The translations under genes were made by a program, and so were the position numbers. Below, one piece after another: positions 51,383 through 58,675 of a stretch of 64,000 nt of DNA. The stretch is taken from NCBI GenBank assembly GCA_012520845.1, contig JAAYNL010000004.1, positions 1 to 64,000 of the forward strand. The letters are read 5' to 3'. This DNA comes from Thermoplasmatales archaeon. Lineage in GTDB: Archaea > Thermoplasmatota > Thermoplasmata > Methanomassiliicoccales > Methanomethylophilaceae. Numbering within the stretch: the first letter of the stretch is position 1; every line of letters starts with the position of its first letter. A model generated the notes under the pieces. The model made no database searches and was not told where the DNA came from. It saw only the letters and a list, made by a program, of their open reading frames with translations.

Positions 51383-52395
51383 AACTCGCCGTCGTGCCCT
51401 CCGAAAAGGCGGCGGAGGCGATACCGGAGATGGTTTCCGCCGGCATCGTGGACGCCCATGCGAAAATATCCAAATCCGGCGATTTCAGGCTGGTCCCGCT
51501 TCTGCCGGGCATGGTTCCCGAGGCCGGCAAGAGGGGGTTCGCCGTCGTGGAAGGGGAGGCCCACTCCCGTGGGAGGATACCGCCGCAGGTGCGGATAAAA
51601 GAGAGACTGGGTCATTTGCCTTCGGCGATTCTGGGAAGCCTGCCGGCCAAATGGGAGCACGTCGGCGACATCGTAATCATAAGGACGATCCCCGAGGCCG
51701 AGCCGTACCTGGCGGAAATCGGGGAAGCATATGCCTCGGAGGTGCCCGCAGCCACCGTGTGCGTGGACAGGCGCGGGATAAGCGGCGAGCTGAGGAAGCC
51801 GTCGGTCGAACCCATATACGGCGACAACACGGTGTCGACGAGGCTGGAAAACGGCATCCTCTACACGATGGACGTGACCAAGGTGATGTTCGCCTCGGGC
51901 AACGTCGACGAAAGGGAACGCATGAAGAGGCTGGACTGTTCGGGGGAGACCGTCGTGGACATGTTCGCGGGCATAGGGTACTTCACGCTGCCCATAGCGA
52001 AGTTCGCCAACCCCCGCGTCGTGTACGCATGCGAGAAAAACCCCGATTCGTTCCGTTTCCTGGTCGAGAACATCGAAGCGAACGGCGTGGGGGACAAGGT
52101 CGTCCCCGTATTGGGCGACAACAGGGACCTGGATGGGGGAATCGTGGCGGACAGGATCCTCATGGGCTACGTCCAGAGGACATCGGAATTCCTGCCGAAG
52201 GCCGTTTCGATGTCGAGGCCCGGCACAGTCATCCATTATCACGACACCTTCGGGGTGGACGAGGCCGGGGCCAGGTTGGGGGAGATCCTGGACGGGGCCC
52301 TGGGTCCAGGGGGATACCGCGTGGACGCCGTGAGGGAGGTGAAGTCCTTCGCCCCCTCCGTTTCGCATTACGTGGCCGACGTGACGGTGCTTTAG
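51379..52395 (+). CDS. taw2: tRNA wybutosine-pathway transferase Taw2 (Trm5/TYW2 family)
   Basis: The protein has an N-terminal RNA-binding region and a Rossmann SAM-binding domain with FASGNVDERERM, VVDMFAGIGYFTLPIA and ACEKNPDSF, and later RILMGYVQRTSEFLPKA. Trm5 has an N-P-P-Y-type catalytic site; here the equivalent is MGYV, as expected for Taw2, which transfers the aminocarboxypropyl group of SAM to the tricyclic base at G37 of tRNA-Phe. The choice between Taw2 and Trm5 rests on that motif. It starts with TTG at 51379, overlapping the upstream stop (TTGA). The TAG stop overlaps the convergent gene's stop. Confidence 0.8.
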   Translation: MKLAVVPSEKAAEAIPEMVSAGIVDAHAKISKSGDFRLVPLLPGMVPEAGKRGFAVVEGEAHSRGRIPPQVRIKERLGHLPSAILGSLPAKWEHVGDIVIIRTIPEAEPYLAEIGEAYASEVPAATVCVDRRGISGELRKPSVEPIYGDNTVSTRLENGILYTMDVTKVMFASGNVDERERMKRLDCSGETVVDMFAGIGYFTLPIAKFANPRVVYACEKNPDSFRFLVENIEANGVGDKVVPVLGDNRDLDGGIVADRILMGYVQRTSEFLPKAVSMSRPGTVIHYHDTFGVDEAGARLGEILDGALGPGGYRVDAVREVKSFAPSVSHYVADVTVL

Positions 52396-53891
52396 ACCTT
52401 CTCGCCGGACCCCAGGGCGGTCAGCAGCGTGTTCATGTTTTCCCGGTAGGCGTCGCCGGAGGAATCCAGCAGCTGTTTGGAGAAGGGCACGAGGAACATG
52501 GCGAACTCGACCTCGTCCGCCTTCAGCCTGTGGTGCTCGTCTTCCCCGCCGGCCGCGAGGGTGAAGGCGTGGGCGAGGGCCCTGTATTTCCAATCCCTTT
52601 TGGTCGACGCCTCGACCTCGTCGAGCAGGAAGTCCAATCCGCCGACCTTGTACGCCTTGGCGAGGGAATCCGCCATGACCGTGAACGGTCCCGCCCTCTT
52701 GCCGAAATCCGGCAGGCTTTTGACGACGTCCTTGGATATGTGCGTGGAATGGGCCTCCCTGAGGGCGTCGGCGGGGACCCTTTTGGAGACGTCCCCCATG
52801 GCCGCGGCAGTCTCGGCGTCGGACACCACCTCGAGCAGGCTGCGGTAGTCGTCCTTCCAGAAAAGACCCAGGGCCTCGGATGCGCGGTCGCTTTTTATGA
52901 CGACCGGCCTGCCGGTCTCCCTCAGGAAACCCTCGAGGGCGCGCGTTTCGATATCCGTTCCCCTCAATCTGGCGAGGAAGGCGCCGAGGTCGGAACCGAG
53001 GTTCTCGTTGCCGATGACGTAGGTGGCAACGCCCCCTCCCTTGAGGTACTCGGCCTTGTCTTTCAACACGGTCCTGATGAGGCCGGAATCGGTCAATTGG
53101 CCGTTGGCGTACTTTTTGAGCACGTCGCCAGATATGATCTCGAAACTCTCCTGGCCCTCGGAGTGGAAACTGTGCTCCACCCTCACCTCGATGTCCTCGA
53201 GGGGGTCCTTGGCGAAATGCCTGGAAATTATGTACGGAACCGTGGAAACCTCCTTGGCGCAGGCCTCGCAGATTGAGACCTCCTTGCCCAGGGATTTTAT
53301 TTTGATTTTGAGCATGCCCCCGGAACCGTGGCCGCAGGAAAGGCCGTCGCCCAGGAAATCGTACGGGGCCTCGGCGAGGGCGTCGGCCAGGTATTCGGCG
53401 GGCATGTTCGGCCTGTCGGAACACACGATCTCGTCGCCGAAGGAATACATCCTGAGCTTTTTCTTGGACGCCAGGGTGTTGTACAGAAGCAGCCTCATCT
53501 TTGGGTCGTCGTAGTACTGGCAACCGATGAGTTTGTCGTTTCTGACGGCCCCCCTTTGGGCGAAGGACACCTCCTCCCCGCCCAGTTTGGCGGTGGCCAG
53601 ATAGGGTATCGATTGGGCGGCGTGCAGGGAGATGGTGGCGGCGTAGGCCTTGGCGATGTCGTCGCCGCCCCGGGAAGCCATTTTGAGCAGCGCGGCCTCG
53701 TCGTCCTTGATTCTGTCCATGGCCGCGATCCTTTTGAAGGTCTTGTCGAAATGGCACTTCCTGCAGTCGCCGGCGCATTTCGGCCTGAGCACGCTCGGAT
53801 CCTCCCACAGTTCCTTGGCCTTGGCCAAGAGGTCCTCCTCCAATCTCTTGGGGGTGTGCTTGACGCCCCTGAACCGCATTTTCCTTCCCAT
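52392..53891 (-). CDS. Conserved-looking protein with N-terminal cysteine cluster, unknown
   Basis: 499 residues, soluble. Near the N-terminus CAGDCRKCHFDKTFKRI forms a C-x4-C-x2-C cluster that could bind zinc or an iron-sulfur centre; a second pair occurs in CEACAKE with CGHGSGG nearby (about 185-205). The remainder is alpha/beta with no motif I can assign. I recognise no family, although the ordinary GC content and codon use indicate a native gene. It stands alone; the 3' end shares four bases with the taw2 end, and RNase III is divergent 87 bases away. Confidence 0.7.
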   Translation of the reverse strand: MGRKMRFRGVKHTPKRLEEDLLAKAKELWEDPSVLRPKCAGDCRKCHFDKTFKRIAAMDRIKDDEAALLKMASRGGDDIAKAYAATISLHAAQSIPYLATAKLGGEEVSFAQRGAVRNDKLIGCQYYDDPKMRLLLYNTLASKKKLRMYSFGDEIVCSDRPNMPAEYLADALAEAPYDFLGDGLSCGHGSGGMLKIKIKSLGKEVSICEACAKEVSTVPYIISRHFAKDPLEDIEVRVEHSFHSEGQESFEIISGDVLKKYANGQLTDSGLIRTVLKDKAEYLKGGGVATYVIGNENLGSDLGAFLARLRGTDIETRALEGFLRETGRPVVIKSDRASEALGLFWKDDYRSLLEVVSDAETAAAMGDVSKRVPADALREAHSTHISKDVVKSLPDFGKRAGPFTVMADSLAKAYKVGGLDFLLDEVEASTKRDWKYRALAHAFTLAAGGEDEHHRLKADEVEFAMFLVPFSKQLLDSSGDAYRENMNTLLTALGSGEKV

Positions 53892-53978
53892 GGGATGACG
53901 TATCCCATGCCCGATAATAAACCGTTAGGGTCCGTCCCGTCGCACAAAACCGATATAGGCGCCGACCCCTGACGTGGC

Positions 53979-54524
53979 ATGGAGCCCCGCCGCCACATGG
54001 AGCTGAGGACCTTTCTGGCGTCCGAGCCGTTCGCGATCAGGCCGTTGGGCAAGGACGAGCTGCCGCTGATCGACGAGGCGCTTACCCACGACAGCTATTC
54101 CGAGGAGAACCCGGGAACGCCGTGCAACGGAAGGTTGGAATTCCTCGGCGACGCTGTGCTGGGCCTCATCGTCTGCGACGCCCTTTACGCAGGGGGAGTG
54201 GGTCCGGAAGGGCCCATGACGGATGCGAAGCAGGGGATCGTGTCCAACGCCAACATCTCCGGGAGGGTCTTGGAACGCCTGCCGTCGCTGGACAACATGT
54301 TGCTCGTGGGGAACGGCCATACGGACCGCAGGGGCAACAGCGTGCTCACAGAGAAGATGAGGGCGGACGCTTTCGAGGCCCTCGTCGGCGCCCTGTACCT
54401 GACGCGCGGCATCGGAGCGGCGCGGGATTTCGTGGAGCGCGTGTTGCTGAGGCAATCGCCGGGCGTCGAAGCCCGTGAGGAAGGACCCGTTGGGCCATCT
54501 CCGAACCATTTGGGCGACCCTTGA
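53979..54524 (+). CDS. RNase III-family endoribonuclease without dsRNA-binding domain
   Basis: The RNase III signature NGRLEFLGDAVLGLIVCDAL (about 47-66) and the second acidic motif DAFEALVGALYL are intact, giving the four metal-binding carboxylates in their usual places. The protein ends about 40 residues later without the double-stranded-RNA-binding domain; the last 20 residues are Gly/Pro-rich. Canonical RNase III is typical of bacteria and eukaryotes and uncommon in archaea. It may process rRNA or structured RNAs. The ATG at 53979 is used; an in-frame ATG at 53997 is possible. It is divergent from the Cys-cluster gene. Confidence 0.85.
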   Translation: MEPRRHMELRTFLASEPFAIRPLGKDELPLIDEALTHDSYSEENPGTPCNGRLEFLGDAVLGLIVCDALYAGGVGPEGPMTDAKQGIVSNANISGRVLERLPSLDNMLLVGNGHTDRRGNSVLTEKMRADAFEALVGALYLTRGIGAARDFVERVLLRQSPGVEAREEGPVGPSPNHLGDP

Positions 54525-54780
54525 GCCGGTTTGGATGCAGACCCGTTCGAGACAACGCTTTTCGCCGCGACGGCGTTCGTGAAGCCCGGGAGGTTGGATT
54601 TTGGCCGAAAGGCTTGCCGGTCGTTTGCGGAACCGAGGCGTTAAACCCAGGTTGTGGAAAACGAATTAAGTCAAACCCGTTTCCAAAAAGATACCGGCCC
54701 AACGTCTGTGGACAAACAGACCCAGATTCCTTGGAGTCGTCACGATAACGGAATCGAATCCTGGGACAACGTTCGTTTTT
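54525..54780. other. Intergenic region, nothing recognised
   Basis: About 255 bases between the convergent RNase III and DUF4143 ATPase genes. Composition is near 50% GC, lower than in genes. An open frame of 75 codons on the plus strand (54521-54748) lacks a ribosome-binding site and recognisable content. Short repeats around CCCAGATTCC were noted but form no strong hairpin. Confidence 0.4.
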
Positions 54781-55956
54781 TCAGCATCTTCCGCATAGCC
54801 AATCGACGATGTTAACCACGTCTATCCCATCGTACGACCCGAGGCCGATGCGATCGGTCGTCAGAACGATTTTGCGGTAATTGTCCGCTATCCTGCCAAG
54901 GGGTCTCAGCTCCCTCGCCCTCGTTTCCTCGGACAGCATTGTCTGCGTGACCTGGTAGTATGTAACGCCGTCCGCATCCATTGCCGTGAAATCTATCTCC
55001 GAGTCCCTGTAGCTGCCCACGGCCACCTTATATCCCCTTCTCAGCAATTCAAAATAGACGACGTTCTCCAGGGGTCTGCTCGTGTCCACGAGGTCCCTGG
55101 GGTTCAGTAACATGGATCTCATCCCGAGATCCGTCGCGTAGTATTTCCCCTTGGATGAAAGATATCTTTTTCCAACGATGTCGTATCTGTCCGCGTGATA
55201 GAACAGGTGTGCCGACACGATCCCATCCAGGTATTTGTACACGGTGTCCTTCGGTATCTTCAGCGCATTGGATATCCTATCCGGGTTGGTGACGTTGCCG
55301 ATGTTGGAATACAGGAACCTGCATATGGCGGTCAGCCTCCTGGAATCTCCTGAAATGCGCGTGAGGACATCCTTCATCATCACCGTGTTGAACACGCCCT
55401 CCGATTGGTATCCGCAAACGTCCGCCCCTCTGTCGGGATCGATCATAGGCAGCGAGCCGTACCTCAGATAATCGTTCAGCCTTTCGTGTTCGTCGCCCGG
55501 GTGCATTCCCAGGTACTCGCGGAACGAGAGGGGGAGGACGTCTATCTCGATGTATCTCCCGGACAGTTTCGTGGACAGTTCCGAGGACAGCATCTTGGAG
55601 TTGGACCCGGTGATGTAGACGTCGCAGTCCCCCCTTGCGACCAGCATCGACACCAACCTCTCCCATCCGTCGACGTCCTGTATCTCGTCGATGAGGACGT
55701 AATGCATCCCCCTTTCTTCCAAAACCGGCCGAATCTGCGCCTCCAGCCAGCCCAGGTCCGGCTCCTTGACCTGAAGGTCGAGATTCATGTGGAAGATTCT
55801 TTTGTCGTCGATCCCGTCCGAACGGAGACGGTCGACGTACTGCTCGAGGATGGTGGTCTTGCCGGTGCGCCTCATCCCCGTCAAGACCTTCACGGTGCTG
55901 GGCATGTCCTTCGAGGAGCGGAGGGTTTCGAGATAGTCGCCCCTTATGATTTCCAT
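54781..55956 (-). CDS. AAA ATPase of the AAA_14/DUF4143 family
   Basis: N-terminal P-loop VLTGMRRTGKTTILEQ (about 24-39), Walker B YVLIDEIQDVDGWE, sensor VYITGSNSKMLSSELSTKLSGR, then a winged-helix-like part (NPDRISNALKIPKDTVYKYLD) and a C-terminal DUF4143 segment with ENVVYFELLRRGYKV and EIDFTAM, a nuclease-like core. These ATPases are abundant in archaea and gut bacteria; some are linked to mobile elements. Function unknown. The length of 391 residues is typical. Two 16-base palindromes in the AT-rich upstream region suggest dedicated control. Confidence 0.88.
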   Translation of the reverse strand: MEIIRGDYLETLRSSKDMPSTVKVLTGMRRTGKTTILEQYVDRLRSDGIDDKRIFHMNLDLQVKEPDLGWLEAQIRPVLEERGMHYVLIDEIQDVDGWERLVSMLVARGDCDVYITGSNSKMLSSELSTKLSGRYIEIDVLPLSFREYLGMHPGDEHERLNDYLRYGSLPMIDPDRGADVCGYQSEGVFNTVMMKDVLTRISGDSRRLTAICRFLYSNIGNVTNPDRISNALKIPKDTVYKYLDGIVSAHLFYHADRYDIVGKRYLSSKGKYYATDLGMRSMLLNPRDLVDTSRPLENVVYFELLRRGYKVAVGSYRDSEIDFTAMDADGVTYYQVTQTMLSEETRARELRPLGRIADNYRKIVLTTDRIGLGSYDGIDVVNIVDWLCGRC

Positions 55957-55987
55957 GATGCTATGATGTGTTCTTCATATTAAAAAA

Positions 55988-56003
55988 TTCTGAATTATCA
56001 GAA
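55988..56003. promoter_or_regulatory. Palindrome 1 upstream of the DUF4143 ATPase gene
   Basis: TTCTGA, ATTA, TCAGAA: perfect 6-base arms, 32-47 bases before the start at 55956. Its partner with the same outer TTCTG/CAGAA arms lies 40 bases further upstream (centre to centre), about four helical turns away, as expected for a pair of operator sites. Confidence 0.55.
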
Positions 56004-56027
56004 ATAATTATAGGTTTGTGATATTAT

Positions 56028-56043
56028 TTCTGAATAAACAGAA
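56028..56043. promoter_or_regulatory. Palindrome 2 upstream of the DUF4143 ATPase gene
   Basis: TTCTG, AATAAA, CAGAA: perfect 5-base arms identical to the outer bases of palindrome 1, with the same total length of 16. Confidence 0.5.
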
Positions 56044-56504
56044 TTATTCACCCTAGATTGGGCATTAGTGCGATTCTCTCGGACGCAATCGTTTCCTTTC
56101 ATTTACTTGACAAAAACGAGTGGCGTTCCCCGGAATTCGTATATCCGGTAGCTTTCGCACACGCGTTTCCTGTACGTCCTCAAGTGGCAGAGATTTGAAA
56201 AACCCTGTCCATCCCTTTTCCTGACATCGGCGTCGCAGAGGGGCGTCGGGGGTCTCGGTGCGGAACGCAAGGGGTTCGGGTTACCCCACCGCGTCGGCCG
56301 ATTCCCAGATAAAGGAAATTGCGGACGGCATACGGAAAAAGACGATCGCCGCGGCAAAGTGAACGCATCGGATTGGGTTTGGCGTCCGGATTCTGCGGTG
56401 AGTGCGTGGATTCCATTGAGGCAAGCACGTCCATCGTGTTTCCATGCACTGCGTTATAGAACCGGATAAGTTACCCATTTATAAGCGTCCAATTATTGCA
56501 CCAT
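56044..56504. other. Intergenic region upstream of the AMP-pathway operon
   Basis: About 460 bases. After an AT-rich edge the composition is mixed. Open frames on the minus strand (56103-56357 and 56180-56449) have no ribosome-binding site and no recognisable content. No tRNA, SRP RNA or RNase P signature was seen. The last 30 bases contain the promoter of the R15P isomerase gene. Confidence 0.4.
56478..56485 (+). promoter_or_regulatory. TATA box of the AMP-pathway operon
   Basis: TTTATAAG, centred about 24 bases before the ATG at 56505, predicting a leaderless message for the three-gene operon. Confidence 0.7.
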
Positions 56505-57437
56505 ATGGACGTTGACAGGACGGCCGCCGCCATAGCGGACATGAGCATCCGCGGCGCGGGCCGCATCGCCAGGGCGGGCGCCGCCGCCCTTTCGCATTTC
56601 GCCGACAATTATAAAGGCAACGACCTGGGCGGGTTCAGGAGGGATTTGGAGGGGGCCAAGGCCACCCTTCTGGGGTCCAGACCCACCGCCGTGTCCCTGT
56701 GGAACGGCGTGCAGGCATCCACAAAAGGGGTCGGCGGGGCGAAGGACCTCGGCGAGGCCATCGCCCTGGTCAAGGCCAACGCCGCCGCCTTCATCGACGC
56801 CTCGGAAAAGGCCGTCGGCGTAATTTCCGAGATTGGCGCCAAGAGGATTTGCGACGGCGACGTCGTAATGACCCATTGCAACAGCGCCGCCGCCCTGGGC
56901 CCGATAATCGAGGCCCACAGGCAGGGCAAGGCCGTCAGGGTGTACGCGACGGAGACGCGGCCGTGGAGGCAGGGGCTGATCACCGTGAGACAGTTGGCCG
57001 AGGCCGGGGTCGACACCACGCTCATCGTGGACACCGCGGTAAGGTCCGTGATGAAGAGGGTGGACAAGGTCTTCGTCGGCGCCGACACGGTGACGTCCCA
57101 CGGGGCGCTGGTAAACAAGATAGGCACGTCCCAGCTTGCCTTGGCGGCCCACGAGGCCCGGAAACAGTTCTACTGCTGCGCCGAAACCTACAAATTCTCG
57201 CCGATGACCCTGTTCGGCGACATGGTGACGATCGAGGAAAGGGACCACGGCGAGGTGGTCGGCAGGGACGAGATCCCTTCCTCGGTGAAGATATTCAACC
57301 CGGTGTTCGACAGCACTCCCCCCCGGTACATAGACGCCATAATCACCGAGCTGGGCATGATTTCCCCCGGCTCGGTCTACGGCATCATGGTCGGGCAGCT
57401 GGGCGAAGAGGCGTTCAAGGTTGGTGGGCGGAAATGA
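56505..57437 (+). CDS. e2b2: Ribose-1,5-bisphosphate isomerase
   Basis: R15P isomerase turns ribose-1,5-bisphosphate into ribulose-1,5-bisphosphate for RuBisCO. The eIF2B-like fold is shown by VVMTHCNSAAALGPI, where the Cys is the catalytic residue, and VFVGADTVTSHGALVNKIGT, which holds the catalytic Asp. The length of 310 residues matches the archaeal enzyme. The TATA box at 56478-56485 fixes the leaderless ATG at 56505. Its stop overlaps the RuBisCO start (ATGA), and AMP phosphorylase follows, so all three enzymes of the archaeal AMP pathway are in one operon. Confidence 0.95.
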   Translation: MDVDRTAAAIADMSIRGAGRIARAGAAALSHFADNYKGNDLGGFRRDLEGAKATLLGSRPTAVSLWNGVQASTKGVGGAKDLGEAIALVKANAAAFIDASEKAVGVISEIGAKRICDGDVVMTHCNSAAALGPIIEAHRQGKAVRVYATETRPWRQGLITVRQLAEAGVDTTLIVDTAVRSVMKRVDKVFVGADTVTSHGALVNKIGTSQLALAAHEARKQFYCCAETYKFSPMTLFGDMVTIEERDHGEVVGRDEIPSSVKIFNPVFDSTPPRYIDAIITELGMISPGSVYGIMVGQLGEEAFKVGGRK

Positions 57438-58675
57438 AACCTATGGAATATTCGTACCTGCATCTGGGCGAGGGGATCGACTGGGACTCTTACGTCGTGT
57501 GCGACTACCGCGTCACGACGGACATGCCCATGGAGAAGGCCGCGGAGGCAATAGCGGCGGAACAGTCCACCGGGACGTGGACCGGACTGACTACCCTGAG
57601 CCAATCGATTTTCGACAAATACGGCGCCAAGGTGTTCTCCATAGAGGGGAACCTGATACGCGTCGGGTTCCCCAACGAAGACTTCAGCATCGACGTGGGC
57701 GGCGTGCCGCAGATACTCAGCGTCATAGCCGGCAACCTGTTCGGGCTCGAGGCGATCGGCAAGGTGAGGCTGGAAGACGTGTTCTTTTCCAAACCCATCA
57801 AATCCATGTTCAAGGGCCCGAAGTTCGGCATCGAAGGCCTCAGGAAGAGGCTCGGCAGGCCGGAGAAGCCGTTGGTGGGCACAATCGTCAAACCCAAGAT
57901 AGGCCTGTCGCCGAAGGAAATGGCCCACTACGTGTACGAGGGCGGGAAGGGCGGCCTCACCAACAGCAAAGACGACGAAACCCTGGTGAACCAGGCGTTC
58001 TGCCCGTTGGAGGACCGGACCGTCGCCATAGCCGAAGCCATCGACAGGCTCGCGTCGGAAGGCCACAAAATGATGCATGCCGTTAACATCAGCACCGGGG
58101 GCCACGAGATCCTCGAGGTTGCCGACAGGGCGCAGTCCTGGGGCGCCAACCAAATCATGGTCGACGTGATAACCTGCGGCTTCTCCGCGGTGCAGGCGCT
58201 TGCCGAGGACCCTTCGGTCAAGGTGCCGATACACGTCCACAGGACGATGCACGGCGCATTCACCAGGGACCCGCTCCACGGCGTGGCCATGCTCCCGTTG
58301 GCCAAGTTGACCCGGATGTGCGGCGGCGACGCCCTGCACATAGGCACGCTGGGGGCGGGCAAGATGTCGGGGGACGCTTCCGGGGACCGCAACAACCTGG
58401 AGGCGTGCATAGACCCGGACCAACCGTTCAAGCGGACGATGCCGGTATCGTCCGGCGGGGTTTACCCCGGCGTTGTCGGCAAGATCGTCAAGGCCGCGGG
58501 CATGGACGTGCAGATCCAGGCCGGCGGCGGCGTCGCGGGGCACCCCGGCGGCGTCAGGAAAGGCGCGATGGGAATGTCCCAGGCGATCGACGCCGCCTTC
58601 GCCGGCATACCCGTGGCCGAATACGCTAAGAACCATGAGGAACTTAGGGTGGCATTGGAGAAGTGGGGATACTGA
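57434..58675 (+). CDS. rbcL: Ribulose-1,5-bisphosphate carboxylase, form III
   Basis: RuBisCO adds CO2 to RuBP, yielding two 3-phosphoglycerate. The active-site elements are present: AEQSTGTWTGL, GTIVKPKIGL (catalytic Lys), SKDDE (carbamylated Lys plus metal ligands), HRTMHGAFTR, the loop-6 Lys in LGAGKMSG, PVSSGG, and the phosphate site GGGVAGHPGG. It is therefore probably an active carboxylase, not a RuBisCO-like form IV protein. The length of 413 residues and neighbours mark it as form III of the AMP pathway. The residues before KDDE (GGLTNS) differ from the usual GG-[LV]-D-hydrophobic pattern. It overlaps the genes on both sides. Confidence 0.95.
   Translation: MKPMEYSYLHLGEGIDWDSYVVCDYRVTTDMPMEKAAEAIAAEQSTGTWTGLTTLSQSIFDKYGAKVFSIEGNLIRVGFPNEDFSIDVGGVPQILSVIAGNLFGLEAIGKVRLEDVFFSKPIKSMFKGPKFGIEGLRKRLGRPEKPLVGTIVKPKIGLSPKEMAHYVYEGGKGGLTNSKDDETLVNQAFCPLEDRTVAIAEAIDRLASEGHKMMHAVNISTGGHEILEVADRAQSWGANQIMVDVITCGFSAVQALAEDPSVKVPIHVHRTMHGAFTRDPLHGVAMLPLAKLTRMCGGDALHIGTLGAGKMSGDASGDRNNLEACIDPDQPFKRTMPVSSGGVYPGVVGKIVKAAGMDVQIQAGGGVAGHPGGVRKGAMGMSQAIDAAFAGIPVAEYAKNHEELRVALEKWGY

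Noticed and set aside
31221-52395. TAG stops (end of the 30627 gene and of taw2) as possible pyrrolysine read-through sites.
   Set aside because: Both are convergent with real genes, read-through adds no conserved sequence, and neither protein is a methylamine methyltransferase.
56103-56449. Small minus-strand frames before the AMP-pathway operon, also checked for SRP or RNase P RNA.
   Set aside because: No coding signals; the conserved SRP helix-8 and RNase P core sequences are absent.
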